A stretch of 64,000 nucleotides of DNA from Bedellia somnulentella (GCA_963576735.1 OY755176.1:9161423-9225422); one strand, 5' to 3'; shown: positions 22,924 through 35,622, counted from the stretch's first letter. Notes: generated from the sequence alone by a model not told the origin. Program-made: numbers and translations.

Positions 22924-23857
22924 AAAAATCCATTGTGAATCTAAATGTCTTGTCTTAAGTATGCTTGATACTGCGTTCTCGAGTGGCCACTATTGTAATG
23001 GTGTCAGTAAACGGCAGCAGACAATGGCCCTCAGTTTATTTATTGATAAAATTATCTACCTATGCTTACACTACGCATCGATTTGAAATAATGAAATCAA
23101 TAACTAAATTAGTACACAATAATAAATGGCCGTGTCTTTTGTTCATTATCAGTATAAGTGGCAAAAAATGATGAGTAGTCTACCAACGTTATTATCAAAA
23201 TCACTGATAACAGCGTTTACTATACAACCGATATTATTAATTGATAATAGATTCATGATGTTGTTGTCTTGAAAAGGTTAATTTCCTATCTATAATAAAG
23301 ACATACTGTCACAATAGTAGTTTCATTTTGTTAATGGTTAATTAGATAGATTTGTAATTTTATTTGTAGCCGTGAGTATATGTATGTATGTACGTATGTT
23401 GTAATTTTATAACTAATTTCAATAGATGACTAAAAACCCAGGACATAAAAATATCCGAATTGGGGTGAATTTTATGGGTAAAAGTATAAAAATTTACATT
23501 TTCCGTTAAAATCTAAATAATAAATTTAAAAAATACAAGCTTGGGAGGTTTGCCAGGTGACAAAAAACACTAGAGAATGGTCTGATTTTGCATGACAAAA
23601 TTTATATATAACATCATGATTTGCATTCAATAAAATTCTTAATTACATACATACATTAGACTCACGGCATAAATTTCAAAAAGGGTTAGTAATCTGACTC
23701 AAATGTCATGTCTGTAACTTGTTGCAAGGGTTAACATATAACGAATTAGAGGACCTGTTGTTAGTAAACTATTTACGTTTTGAGATTATTGTTAAAATTT
23801 AAATGTAACATTATATAGAGGGGAAAGGCCGTTCAATTTATATGTACGTATGTATAC
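22924..23857. other. Upstream region of paralog B, no gene
   Basis: Should include the promoter. Only RTE-SINE tail scraps are seen ('gccgtgagtatatgtatg' near 23370 plus; 'tagactcacggcataaat' near 23655 minus). Confidence 0.4.
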
Positions 23858-24210
23858 TCAAAATCAAACGGTCACAACGTATATCCCCGAAGGAGTTGGC
23901 AGAGTTACTATTACTTCTGAACATCACATGACATTGTCACCTATTGATCAGAGTACCCACGTTTTGCTTGGACAGTGTACTCAGTGTTCTATCGTCGTTT
24001 TGTACAAATACACTGACACATGACTAATTGACTATTAAACTGTCTGCCATGAGAGTTACAATGTTTTCCCTCAACGTTAACTACCATCATAAATTATCCA
24101 CACATTATGTCTTTAAAAAAGAGATAAATTGGTGTAGGCCCGACCTGGGATTTGAACCCTCATCGTCTGCACAATTAAAAGTGTTCTACCCACTGAGCTA
24201 TTACGGTTGC
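23858..24210 (-). mobile_element. SINE-T copy, old, nearly full length
   Basis: Reversed order is complete: 3' end 'gtatatccccgaaggagttg', body 'gtacccacgttttgcttgg', 'gacacatgactaattgac', then the head with 'gatttgaaccctcatc' (B box) and 'cccactgagctattacg' (A box). Confidence 0.85.
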
Positions 24211-24219
24211 CTATCTATA

Positions 24220-24640
24220 TCTATACTAATATTATAAAGCTGAAGAGTTTGTTTGTTTGAACGCTAGGATCTCAGGAACTACCCGATCAAATTGAAAAAT
24301 TCTTTTTGTGTTGGATAGTCCATTTATTGAGGAAGGTTTTAGGCTATATATCATCACGCTGCGACCAACAGGAGCAAACTATCAGCGAATAATGTTGCAA
24401 AAACGGGGATAATTATTCATACTAAGGCTTCCGTTGTGTGCGCTGCGTAAACGGTTTAAGTTACCCAAAAAAATGAAATAGAGAACTATTTCTCTTTAAA
24501 TGATCTAAAAAAATGCCCGCGACAGTATATGTCTAACTTTAAAGTTTCACTTACTATAACCATTTTTATGGTAAATAAATTTGGTCGAATTTAATGCATA
24601 ATTGCCATAATGTTTTATCAACATAATATTAATCTTTATC
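24220..24640 (+). mobile_element. Non-autonomous Helitron, 5' part
   Basis: Begins A|TCTATACTAATATTATAAAG at 24220, the 5' end also present at 54305 on the other strand. It shares with that copy 'cgctaggatctcaggaact', 'tggatagtccatttattgag' and 'ttaggctatatatcatcacg' in the same order. The CTAG terminus is not found at the expected distance, so the 3' end is lost or replaced. Confidence 0.75.
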
Positions 24641-24704
24641 GAAATAAATCACTTAATTTAAATAAACATCTTAGAAGATAATACAATTTTAAAATTACTC
24701 CGTA

Positions 24705-24790
24705 ACAAAATTTACACGCGTGCATGAAGCGCACGACAAGACGCTGCGCTGGCCGGCGAGCGAGGTCACCTGCGCGAGAAGCTTATGTTA
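24705..24790. other. GC-rich patch
   Basis: 'gcgctggccggcgagcgagg' and neighbours are strikingly GC-rich in an AT-rich region, with a small hairpin (cgtgc...gcacg). It follows the Helitron 5' part and may be a swapped Helitron 3' segment. The next 40 nt ('attaatattataaatgtgaa') look like the start of a different Helitron-type repeat. Confidence 0.35.
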
Positions 24791-24839
24791 TTAATATTAT
24801 AAATGTGAAAGTTCAGATGTTTTGTGTGTTTGTAGCTTA

Positions 24840-24862
24840 AGAAGAAGAAGAAGAAGAAGAAA
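24840..24862 (+). repeat. AAG microsatellite
   Basis: Seven GAA/AAG units in a row after 'gtagcttaa'. Confidence 0.9.
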
Positions 24863-25445
24863 GACGTTTATTCGCCATGTGTGGCACAAAAAACATACAA
24901 ACAAAAAGTAATAATATACATAATAACTATTAAAATAACTTAAAATTAACACAATATTAAATATGAAAAAAAAGAGGAAAACAAACAACTTAACAAAAAC
25001 AAACTAATTAATACTTATTCTAAGTCCTTTGCGCCACTGCAACAGCGAATTGGTACTGACTCAGCATTACGTTGTGAATCGTTTGACTCCCAACACTGAT
25101 TTTCAGTCAGTACCATTGTAGAGTGACAACACAGGCATCACACTAATACACTTTATTATGTAGAACTTTTCAGCTGGACAAGGGACAGTAAATACACATA
25201 CACATAAATAAATATAGAACATTATTTGCAAACAATTACAATAAAATTACAATAAAATACACGTATATGACAAAATTTCGATAATACATAAACATAACAG
25301 AAGAAATCTTGGCTGGAGGGTAAAATTATGCAAAATAATATATTGATATATTAGAGCAAACACACGCTTCATTTTTCTATAATAAATAAATTTCAAAATA
25401 TAATATAAACAATAATAAATGTATGCCAAATAAATAAATAATATA
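24863..25445. other. AT-rich spacer with a small hairpin
   Basis: No gene. TGGTACTGACT near 25052 and its reverse complement AGTCAGTACCA near 25107 form a possible hairpin about 65 nt long, perhaps a short transposon relic. Confidence 0.35.
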
Positions 25446-25665
25446 AATTTTACTGATGTGCCAGCAAAAACTCCTTCAGCTTACGCTTAAAGGTGTTCCT
25501 GCCGAACACATCCCGGATTGGTGGAGGAAGATCGTTCCAGCACTTGGACGCTGCAAACCTGAAAGAACCTCTAAAAGCTGCGGATCGGTGCATTGGCAAG
25601 ATCGCCCTGACTTTGAACTGATAGCCACTGTTGGACCATTGCAGTTTTTTATACAAATAAGCCGG
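25446..25665 (-). mobile_element. LINE reverse transcriptase C-terminus
   Basis: The minus frame (68 codons, 25656-25450) reads 'FRGSFRFAASKCWNDLPPPI' then 'NTFKRKLKEFLL' and stops. This is the classic C-terminal end of CR1/Jockey-type reverse transcriptases. A strongly 5'-truncated insertion. Confidence 0.75.
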
Positions 25666-26363
25666 TGATTAATGAAGACTAATTCACAGAACGTATTTAA
25701 AATCCAATTTACAGGAAGCCAGATAATGATCCCAATTAACACAATAGGACACTTTTTATCCCAGAAAAATTAAGAGATCAATAAATTTTCTTAAAAAATG
25801 GTAAAACAGACTTACTGACTAAGAATCAATGCTCAGCCGGAACTACTATACTTATAAACTTAAAATTTATAAAGTGAAAAAATTGTGAGGACACTATGAA
25901 AAACACCTTTTTTCTCATCCCATGACAGAGACCCTCACCTCAACAGGTCAGTTAAATATTTCAGTTTGACGACGTGAAAGTCTACACTTTTGACAGTACG
26001 AAGTCTGTGGGGTCAGCTAGTGTATGTATAAATACAAAGAACACAGCAGCAAATTCTTTAGTAAAGAAAACTGCAAAAAATTGGTATTAATTTGGTCAGG
26101 CATTGAATTTTGTTTGGATTGAATTGAATTTCATTATTAATTTACTATTTTTTTTACCTAGAGATCTAACAAAATTTCTTTATTTTAAATTTTACTAAGA
26201 CTATTTCGGCACTTTGGGATAAGTTGGTAAGTGTTTACGACTTGGTTTGAGGAAAATTATTTTTAAACAATTAATGAATACACTAGAGACTCCGCATGGT
26301 GAATTTGTTTTTTGTATTCATTATTCAGAATCAGCAAAATGGTTTTCGGGGATTTACATTTAC
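25666..26363. other. Spacer, nothing recognised
   Basis: AT-rich, no exon or known repeat seen. Confidence 0.4.
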
Positions 26364-26376
26364 ATGCAATCAATTT

Positions 26377-26751
26377 CAATATCAAGCGACATGATAGTCC
26401 AGTGGGTAGAACACCCGCCCGAAAACAGAAGGGCGTGAGTTCCAATCCTGGGACGGGCCTACACCAATTTGTCTTTTCTAAAGACATATGTGTGGTTAAT
26501 TTATCATGGTTGCTAACGGTGAGGGAAAACATCGTGAGGAAACCCACATGACTGAGTTGTACTTAGTCATGTGACAGTGTATTCGTACAAAACGGCGATA
26601 GGCCTGCCCCCTATCACGTGAGTACACTGTCCATGCAAAACGTGGGTACTCTGAACACCAGGTGACAAAGTCACGTGATGTTCAGAAGTATTAGTACCTC
26701 TGCCAACCCCTTCGGGGATATACGGCGTGAACGTTTATGTTATGTTATGTT
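26377..26751 (+). mobile_element. SINE-T copy, full length, head type I
   Basis: Flanked by a perfect 13 bp duplication ATGCAATCAATTT (26364-26376 and 26752-26764). Head 'gcgacatgatagtccagtgg'; tail 'tttatgttatgttatg'. About nine extra bases (caatatcaa) sit between the duplication and the head. Confidence 0.94.
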
Positions 26752-26764
26752 ATGCAATCAATTT

Positions 26765-28207
26765 ATGGCACTGTTCAAATTGACAAGATCGTGACTCAGC
26801 TATTTAGATTTCAAACAACACTTTTGTCCTAAGCGATTGAACGAAAAAGTACGATACAACAAAAACTTTCAAAAAGCTAGCATGCAAAAAAGCAGTTGTA
26901 TCAAGAATTTCAATAGAAGAAATATATGGCAAAGAATATATTTTTCTGTAGAAATAATGGTATTGACTTATAATGTCACCAAACGTATAACATTGGCTAA
27001 GAATGATTATGGGAGGCACATTTTCATATCTGATGAACAATGAGCGTTGCGTAAGTAAAAGTATTACAAGTTAACATAGTCTGTATTCTCAATCGATAAT
27101 ATTATGTGCCAAACACGTACTTGTACCCTATATCGTCTGTAGTGCCAAACAAGCGTTGGTTTGATCATATGGAAAATCTTTGAAAGTAAAAGCTATCTTA
27201 ACATGAAGATTTAAATTTTATGAATTCCTCAATAAAAAGATGATAAAAATTAGAATGCATATTTGTTTAAATTTTGACGATCGTAAATTATTCGTAAATA
27301 TTTTATTTTGAATAATTATATTCATGTTGAAATTGAGTATTTTATAAATCTTGTTGTTGAGACCACGTTTCTGCGCCATCAACCGGCGGGTGTTATTTAT
27401 GCTCACACAAATTCAAACGTGTTTACTCGAATGTGATAAGTAAAAGCTGTTAAACTATGTATAATTTGGTTGCTTATGTCATTCAACTTATTTTTTTGTG
27501 CGTGCCATTTTTTTAACGAAATTTGACTTCTTAGCTGACTTTGATATTAGTTTTATAATCTGGATAACTGGCGATATGATCAATTCAGAGGAATAAACTT
27601 ATATTGATATATTTGATCAGTTACTCATCTTTGTCTGTTGTTTTTTTGTAGGCTTATTTGGTTCGATTCAATATTATTTAATCTAAAAGAAAAATTGAAT
27701 TAAGATTGGCTTTTTGTTAAATAAAATAATTCTATATAAAACAGCGTATACATCTTTTGATGATTGTTACGTTTTTGTAGGTAACCGGGCGGCTTATCGG
27801 CTCTTTTTTAATTTGCTTAATTTTAAATATCAATATATGGTACAAACATAAAAAAATGTAACCAATCTTCCGTTAGCTTTTAGATGGCCTTTTTAAACTT
27901 AGTATTTTAAAAAATAAAAGGTTTCTCAGTCTGAATTATACACTTTTAGTCTGAGTGTGAAGTTTTCGCCAACAAGTACTAGCATTTACACAATTAACTT
28001 AATAATTAATTGTTAAGAGTTAAACGCTATTTAAAACATATTATAAAACAAGTTACAAATGCTATAGACATATAATATGCTTTATTCATCTGTATATTTT
28101 CCAATGTTTTTCAAAAGGAGTTAGATTAGTTTATATCGGTTACGTAGTTCATATTGATTATCTATTTTTGTCGCAAAATGTATGTTATGTGGTTGACTCA
28201 TTTATAG
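26765..28207. other. Spacer, nothing recognised
   Basis: Overlapping short open frames at 26804-27043 occur on both strands and look like chance. No exon signature and no recognised repeat, apart from the short similarity to 905-960 noted there. Confidence 0.4.
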
Positions 28208-28219
28208 AATAGCATTTTA

Positions 28220-28360
28220 CATAACATAACATAAACGTTCACGCCGAAGGGGTTGGCAGAGGTACCAATACTTCTAAACTCACATGGCAGCGCCATCTAG
28301 TGTCCAGAGAAGGTACCCACGTTTTGCTTAGACAGTGTACTCACGTGATAGGAGGCAGGC
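28220..28360 (-). mobile_element. SINE-T copy, 5'-truncated, young
   Basis: The last ~140 bp of SINE-T flanked by a perfect 12 bp duplication AATAGCATTTTA (28208-28219 and 28361-28372). 5' truncation plus a target duplication shows insertion by target-primed reverse transcription. Confidence 0.92.
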
Positions 28361-28372
28361 AATAGCATTTTA

Positions 28373-30414
28373 TATTGATTAATTCTTGTTTTTTTTAAAT
28401 GTGATCGGTTAGGATATAAGTAATGATTGAAGAAAACAGTTGTATATAAATCCAATCAAAGTAAAGTAAAAATATTTAACAGCCAAACTAAATAGACATT
28501 AGCTGAGGTAATGACAAAGTTATGTTTTTTAAACAGACACGTAATGTGAATTAATAGCGTGGACATGCTCGACAGATAAAAACAAGTTTATGGCGTATAA
28601 GTACACATATTTTAGAAAATTTGCGATTAAATAAGAGAAGTCAGTAAGCTGCGCCTCATAGCTTTTTATCCGAAATTCTACAATGTCTAAAGACCAAGGT
28701 CTTTGACCAATGTGTAATGCTGGTTATGGCATACCTACTTCAATAGGCGTGAGCAATTCTCCGAGGAACTCCACAGAAAAAGGGTAAATGACATAAAAAT
28801 CTGCAAAAAGGCAAAAGGCAGGGAACATTGACCCGACAGCCGTTGGGGTTTGTAGGTTTCAGATAGGCCATCTACAAAGTGGACCAACCTGTTGGTGAAG
28901 GTCAGGGAAGGCGATGATGAAGGCAGCGCAGGGCCGATCACTCAGTCGCGGGAGATAATGTTGTGGGCGACATAGTTTCAGTCAAAATTTTAATCAAAGA
29001 ATTCTTTTTATGGTATTTAATCCACCTGATAAATATAATTATATTCAACTTTGATAGTTGCCCTGGTTTAGATTAACGTGTTTTACACATGCAATAAATA
29101 GTGCATAGCGAAACGTTGTCGCGATTAATATTATTATTCTGAATTACGATATATTTAAGTAGATTATTTTATCACAATGAGGATAAGAAACATTACAAAT
29201 AATCCATTGAGCAAAATATTATGTATGTCAATATTTATCGATGGACAAAAAAACTAAATTCAATTATAAGTATCATGACTCAGTCAATGACTTTACAGAA
29301 TTATTCCCTGATATAATATATGAATTTATATAATACTACTGTCATTTTGGCTTGATTATCGGCATTGCTATAAACCAGAACAATACAGCCAACCTCTTGG
29401 AAACGCTAACCCCTACCAAAACACATATTATAGAAAATACTTTCATATGATAAAAAGTATTGAAGCGATATTTTTTTCATAATCAATTTCTAATGTTTTG
29501 TTAATAATTTGAGTTGTTCCTATCCCTGCAGCTGCCCTCCTAGGGTGTCTACGTGGAAACGAGTGTCCTAACTGACACCATATAGGTATTTTGTTGGAAA
29601 TATGATAAGAATTCATTAGGAATTATTGACCTCGCAAACCTTGAACTGGTGAAAGATTTAAGGACAAAATACTAACTGCAATGAAGTTTTAAGGAAGAAT
29701 CAAGTCATTTTTCAAAAATAATATAAATTAAGTATAGTTTCGGTAACTAAACTCGGGTTTATCTTAATCCTGATAAGACTAATCAGGGTTAAAATAATTA
29801 ACAATGTTCCAATTTCATACACATAAAAAATATTAATGACATCAAAATAACGAATGCGCCGTTTTTACATACATAAGTATTTCACAACATACTTTTGATA
29901 TGTGAAAAATGATATATAGAATAGAATAGAATATAGTCGTTGGCATATAAGTTTTACACATTATACTTGTGATGTGTTAAAAGATTTTTGCGTATTTCTG
30001 CTAATGAGATTAAACTAAGTATATAAACATTTAAAAGATAACTTATTGATTGGTTTGAAATTTTTTTACTTATCGTTTACGTTTGTGTCCCCAAAGACGC
30101 GACAGAGGTACTAATGCTATTAAGTGTCACGTGTGATTTTCATTAACTGGCTGTTATATATTATTTGAATGATTTCATGTGATAGAGGGGATGTTTATTG
30201 CCGCATAAAAAACAAACAAAAAAGAAAAAGGTTCAATAGAAATTATTTATCGGAAAAAAGTTATTAGAAGTAATGCTTAAAATATAAAAATGCATACAGT
30301 CAAAGTAAAAAGATCCAGTTTGTCTCAAGTACCTAAGTAACGCATTAAAGATTATTTGTGGTGTAATCCAATATATCATATATATATTACAAATACCTAC
30401 TTGTATTGTACTGC
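28373..30414. other. Spacer, mostly unrecognised
   Basis: 28735-28960 is richer in G and C and reads in fragments like a decayed retroelement, but no frame could be assigned. 29520-29560 carries 'ccctgcagctgccctcctag'. No supported gene. Confidence 0.35.
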
Positions 30415-30505
30415 CTAGGGCTGACCCCTATCACGTTGATGTTCAGAAGTATTACCTGCCCACCCCTTCGGGGATATAAGGCGTGAAAGTTTGAGTCTCT
30501 GAATC
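30415..30505 (+). repeat. SINE-T 3' fragment
   Basis: 'ctgacccctatcacg', 'gatgttcagaagtatta' and 'ccccttcggggatataaggc' joined with an internal deletion; tail variant 'gtttgagtctctgaat'. Confidence 0.7.
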
Positions 30506-30524
30506 TTCTGAGTTATGTTAATGA

Positions 30525-30610
30525 CATCCAATACTAAATATTTCACTAACCGAGGACCAACCCCGCAACCTCGCTAGCCTTCTAACCACTGGACTACATA
30601 CTGGTATGTC
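30525..30610 (-). repeat. tRNA-derived SINE (second family) head fragment
   Basis: Minus strand 'tagtccagtggttagaagg' and 'ttgcggggttggtcctcgg', followed by 'atttagtattggatgtcatt'. Same family as 37175-37432, decayed. Confidence 0.6.
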
Positions 30611-32118
30611 GTAAAACAAACATTGTAATACAACTCAAGTGGTATTGTTTGTTTTATAAATCTTGCAGAGATTATTATAGATTACACAGTTGGTTTTCAA
30701 ATATTATAGGCATTACGGTGGATTACAAAAAAAAACAGATCATCATGGGTTCAGTAGTATACTCTCTGAATTATTTTAAGAGAAAATAGCCTATTGTTGC
30801 TTATTACTATTTTTATTTGTCATTTAATTTAAATAGTTGTACTAGAGATTAAACAACTATTTTGCTGCTGTAAGTAGCAACGGCTTCCAGAATACCGTAG
30901 CTTTTACTCAAAGTGATGCAATTAATACATATTTCAGATTTAAGCTCCAAAGCTATTAAATTTATTATATTTATGCAACCATTATATATGACACTATAAA
31001 CACAACAACTAAGAAAAAAAAACTTAAAAAATACTTTGATCTATATGCAGATAGCATAGCATAGTATAATAAGATTTTAATATGATTTTAGTCTATTAAT
31101 AATTATGAGTGAAGTTCACAATAGGATCGTGTTTCTGCAATTACCTCTATCTAGCCAGGACTTGACCAATTTGAAATAATCAGTGTATCTCTCGAGAAAT
31201 CTGATTAACAAGCTAGCAAGTACGTACCTATAACTACCATGATATCAGCATGAATTTAATATTATAGGTAATCATAAAAACGAAGATTTGTTAGATATAT
31301 AAATTTTAGATCGTTATTCATGTTCTATCATCTACTTTAGCAGTTGGTATTCTAAGACTTCTAAAGTGTGTTTTAGTCATACAAACGTATTCACTTAAAT
31401 ATCACTTCACATTTTTTGATATCTCACCTCACATTAACGAACTCGTTTCACTGAAAACGTTTGAATCACTGTGTGGTGTGTACCTAACATGTGCCGCCAT
31501 ATATAAAAGTACTACACCATATACTTTAAAGTATAATTGCAGTACAAATGTGCAAGTCAATATACATTTGCGACAATCATGATCGCGCTATTTTGTACAT
31601 TTACCGAACCGTGTCTCTTTAATGTGTTCTTTTTACACTTGCCTATTGTAATGATTGTTTACAAAATGTTAACGCCCAATGTTTGTGTTTTAACTTCTAC
31701 AACTTTTGCAGCGGTGTACTAATTTGATAGTTTTTGGAAGATTCAAATTAAGTTTGTAGTAAAAAATTATACTAATAATGAACAAAAATCAAAGCTATTC
31801 ATGTATATACTTTTTGAATTTTTCTAATTAATCAATGAACTTAGAGAAAATATTTGAATAAATATACTATTTTTAATCTTACAAATCAGATGCCACGAGA
31901 ATATACAATTTTTGATAATGAAAACTTACGCAGCGTACGTAATCAGGTAATCGCTCGAACAAATATTACAATTTACATTGACCACTCGTAATAACTCATT
32001 GCCTCAACAAGGTAATCGTCGTGCCCATTGTAGCAGTCGTATTACACTGATTATCCTCTATCCGAACATGAGGTTGGTTGAGCAACTTTATAGCGGGGAC
32101 TTTTTATACAGACACGAT
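30611..32118. other. Spacer, nothing recognised
   Basis: AT-rich. A 61-codon hydrophobic frame at 31537-31722 (plus) lacks any support as a gene. Confidence 0.4.
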
Positions 32119-32121
32119 TTA

Positions 32122-32259
32122 CGCCCGATTTCTGAATTGAGTATTCAAGCTGAGAACGACTTAAGTATCGTTTTGTCTCATTCAGTTGTTAAGATTTTAA
32201 TGCGACAGAACGATACTTAAGTTGTTCTCAGCTGGAATACTCAATTCAGAAATCGGGCG
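32122..32259. mobile_element. Palindromic MITE, 138 bp (copy 1)
   Basis: Almost the whole element is an inverted repeat: CGCCCGATTTCTGAATTGAG at the left end and its exact reverse complement at the right, arms about 57 bp, a loop of about 24 bp. Flanked by TTA on both sides (32119-32121 and 32260-32262). Copy 2 lies at 56995-57132 with the loop in the opposite orientation. No coding capacity; a 3 bp TTA duplication would suit a PIF/Harbinger-type mobiliser. Confidence 0.88.
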
Positions 32260-32262
32260 TTA

Positions 32263-32985
32263 ATGTCAAAGTTGTAATGCATTTGGAGGGTAACTGATGG
32301 TCTGGTTCTCAAAACCACACTTTTGTGATTAATTATTTAATAAAAATCACTCATTTGGGAATAACTTCAATCAACGTCAGAAGAAAAATGTATAAAAAAC
32401 GTAAATTTCTTGATTTTCATATAAAAGACGTAATTAAAACCGACCTTTATTGATGCATAATTTAATGTAAGTTCATGTTTATATATTATAAAATTAAATA
32501 TGATAAAGAATGAAAAAAAAACATAATTTTCCTGTAAATAAACAAAAAGAACCAAATTTCTGTTTTTCTCGAATGTATGAATGTAGTGCAAAGATTGCTT
32601 GCTTTCCTCAGATAAATTACTAAACGGGCAGAAATTGAATCGTGGTAAAAACGCCAAGGTGTGTAATAAGCCTTTCACCTTCTTAAACATTTCCATGTTT
32701 AGAACTTGTTGTACGAGTACATACAGTTATACTACAGTTGTAAGTTTATGCATGTGTTATGAACTCTCGAGACAGTTATATCATAGCTTAACTATTACTG
32801 ACTTTTTTAATAATTTTTTTGCAAAGCCACTTTACACAATACTGAGATTATTACCAACTTGTAGGGAAAAACTTATGCTAATTCGTTTAAGCCTATATCT
32901 ATTGGACTGTAAATAAGCTCATATTATGCCCAATCTTGTAAATTTTCTTTTGTTTTCGAAGTTTTTGCTTAGTTGGAAACCTCAC
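32263..32985. other. Spacer, nothing recognised
   Basis: Overlapping frames on both strands (32367-32696 minus, 32599-32916 plus) carry no recognised domain or splice signals. Confidence 0.4.
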
Positions 32986-32989
32986 TAAA

Positions 32990-33290
32990 ATTTATGGCGT
33001 ATGATGCAATGACGATGACAGGTATTCGGTAGAGATAGTCTCTAGTGAGTTACGAAACTCGGAGGTACTTAGCGCAATTTATCAAGAGTTTGTATGGAAA
33101 GAGAAGAAGCTGCTTGGGAAGTTTTCCTAGCTACCTTGCCAGCTTTATGTGGACTGTAAAGCCTGTCTGCCTTGGCAAAACATGATCAGGTCATCAAGAC
33201 GCGCAACTATCGGAAACATATCCTAAAGAACGCTGACACAGAAATTTGTCGAACCTGTGGCCGTCCCATATGTTATTTTTGGTTCCTCGG
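32990..33290 (+). mobile_element. LINE C-terminal fragment, decayed
   Basis: The plus frame near 33170-33275 reads 'HDQVIKTRNYRKHILKNADT' and then 'EICRTCGRP', resembling the basic segment plus CxxC of an insect LINE C-terminus. The upstream part is degraded. Confidence 0.5.
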
Positions 33291-33604
33291 TCTTTTATTA
33301 ATACTGAGTTTTGGTACAGACATTACCAAGTAGCGAAAATCTTATATCAAGAATTTGCTCTAAAGTCCGTAATCTTGCCATAGAGTATGAAAAAAAAAAA
33401 TGTTCAACATTTTCATTACCATCATGGGAAGGGTGATAATTTAAAAAAAATAGTCAAAATAATAATAATAAAATTTTATTCATGTTTTATCCTGGTTGTT
33501 AAGGGTGAGGGAAATCACGTCATTATTTTTGTAGATGCGATCGTAAATAATTGGTTTGATGCTTTAAATTTCGATGAGTTGACACAGTAACTCCCAGTGA
33601 CTTA

Positions 33605-33705
33605 AACGTTCACAGCTAATATCCCCTATGGGGTTGGAGGTATTGATACTTTTGAACATCACGTGACATTTTCATCTGGTGTTCAGAGTAAAACATCGTA
33701 AGTTT
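33605..33705 (-). repeat. SINE-T 3' fragment, decayed
   Basis: 'aacgttcacagctaatatcc', 'tggggttgg', 'gaacatcacgtgacattttc' in the reversed order. Confidence 0.6.
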
Positions 33706-34117
33706 ACAACATTTCTTCTAATAAATAAAGGTTATTTCTAATAAATAAATTATTTTGATTTATTTTTTTCCCAATAGAAGCCGGTGGGTTACTTTGAAGT
33801 TTATTGTATTAAAAATTTATTGTATTCAACAAAATTCCTGTCGAAGCTTCTTCTCTGTACAATGGTTTTCTTGAACTCACCGTGACCAGAAGACAAAACT
33901 GGTGTTGGACGAACATAATACAAAAAGGTTTTGAAAAGTAATCCTCCAGCGAAAAAACATATCTTATTTGCACATATATTTGACATATTTTTACAAATCC
34001 AATTTTCTCTACTCTCTTCTCTTTCTCAACTCGCGTAATAATCCCATGTAGTCGAAAGACAAAACTAACGAAAGACAGGAAAATTTAACGTACATACACT
34101 ACATACATACATACATA

Positions 34118-34585
34118 CTATGTGAAAAAGTATCAGGAATTATTCAATAAAAAGACCCGTGTAAAAGAATTCGTTTAACTTTTTTTACTGCACGTTAGTA
34201 GCACTGATTTACCGCGCGAAATTTGAGTGGGATCTGTCATTTACTTTGTTTAAAACTGCACTTTTGTTTAGTCATAGTTTTGAGTCCTCGGCAATTTTTA
34301 CAATGGAAAATATGGTTGAACAAAGAGTATGCCTTAAATTTACTGTTTTAAATGATATTTCGTGAGAAGAATCGCTCGAAATGTTGTAAAAAACCTACGG
34401 CGAATCTTGTATATCAAAAACAACGGCATATGAATGGTACAAGGCTTTTAAAGAGGCCGAGACGTAGTGGTAGACTTGCCTCGTTCTGGTAGACCTTCAA
34501 CCGATACGCCCAAAGAAATCATCGACGGTATCAAGAAGCTAGTGCTCGATAACGTGGTTGATCAATTCCCGGTACTTAATACACA
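34118..34585 (+). mobile_element. Second mariner-like element, N-terminal part only
   Basis: ATG at 34302 is followed by 'NMVEQRVCLKF', then after a stop 'SKTTAYEWYKAFKEAE', a mariner-type helix-turn-helix domain, then 'SGR'-like residues with stops. The catalytic part is missing; the piece ends at an RTE-SINE insertion (34588). A different subfamily from the element at 4655. Confidence 0.7.
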
Positions 34586-34587
34586 GA

Positions 34588-34806
34588 ATGTATACTCACG
34601 GCCATAAATCCCAAAAAGCGGAAACCAGAGCTTCAGAGCTAGAAACTCTTCAGAAAAGTTATGAAGTTGATAGGGGATAAGATGGTAGAAATAAAATATC
34701 GTAGGTGATAAGTCTCCAACCGCATCGCCCAAAACCACTTAAAAATGCCTATACCCTTAGTGCGCCTCTAACGATACCCGAGGGTAGAAAGCCGGCACTA
34801 CACGGC
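34588..34806 (-). repeat. RTE-SINE copy
   Basis: 'gtatactcacggccataaat' to 'gccggcactacacggc'. It directly follows the truncated mariner. Confidence 0.82.
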
Positions 34807-35159
34807 TATACGGAAAAATTTTAATTACTCAAAATCTATGGCACATAACTATGGCAGAATGGGAACTAATGGCAGCGATAGTATATGTATCTTTATATAG
34901 TCACTGCACTATAACAAGCATATCAGCAACTGAGATGGTATGTCAGGATAACGCTTCGAGACGGAGTTAAAAAGCGAAAGCTGTTCTTCGCTGCACTGAC
35001 CCTTGATTTTATCTAGGGCTAAACTATTTAAGAATGATTGGTTAAGTACTGCAAGAATGTACGATATAGTAATGACTGTGTGTTATAATTTAATTAATAT
35101 TGGTTAGTCAAATATATACTGAACCCTTAAACTTTTTCAACATCTTTGATGAAAATAAA

Positions 35160-35215
35160 CAATTCTTCAGCCACTTTTCGAAGCTAATTTGGAAAAAGAT
35201 AGTATAATTAAAGTA
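35160..35215 (-). repeat. RTE-SINE internal fragment
   Basis: 'ttcttcagccacttttcgaa' then 'ggaaaaagatagtataatta'. Confidence 0.5.
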
Positions 35216-35358
35216 TGTATCGTACGTCATTTGTTTCTGGCAAATCTCTTAATACAAAATTCATCCCTAGTACAAAATATAGAAGAACTTTAAATACGTT
35301 AACAAAAACGATAGAAATAAAAAAAACAAGTTTACTTAAAAAAAAAAAACCTTAATTA

Positions 35359-35364
35359 TTTATT
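35359..35364 (-). terminator. Candidate polyadenylation signal of paralog C
   Basis: AATAAA on the minus strand 153 nt after the paralog C stop codon, followed by a T-run on that strand (35349-35338), a suitable downstream element. Confidence 0.4.
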
Positions 35365-35516
35365 AAACCATTTCACAGGGGTTTTATATTCATTACGCCA
35401 AGTTCTTGTGAAAATTCTTTATAAAGAACCGTTTTTTCATTTCATGTCATTTATATTCCAAGAACTTGATTCCAGGTATTTAGTTGTATTGGAAATATTC
35501 TTTTGAAATAAGCTTA

Positions 35517-35622
35517 TTAAGAATCTAAAGCAATATCTTCTACAGCTTCTATGGCAATAGTCTTAAAATGGGTCGTAACTTCTCTTTTCTTCATATCTTT
35601 GCGGTGCTGATAAAATAACCAA
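35517..35622 (-). CDS. Paralog C exon 7
   Basis: 106 nt including TAA, acceptor CTATTTTCAG|T. Encodes 'WLFYQHRKDMKKREV' and a short tail ending 'AVEDIALDS'. Confidence 0.88.

Noticed and set aside
26263..26551. Recurring 'MGFLTMFSLTVSNHDKL...' minus-strand frames (also near 17985, 38550 and 49957)
   Set aside because: All are antisense readings of SINE-T copies, not a protein family.
28735..28941. 68-codon minus-strand frame
   Set aside because: GC-richer patch that may be retroelement-derived; no frame could be tied to a known protein.
31537..31722. 61-codon hydrophobic plus-strand frame
   Set aside because: AT-rich DNA gives such frames by chance; no homology recognised, no splice or promoter context.
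32367..32916. Overlapping long frames on both strands
   Set aside because: Open on opposite strands at once, low-complexity composition, no family recognised.
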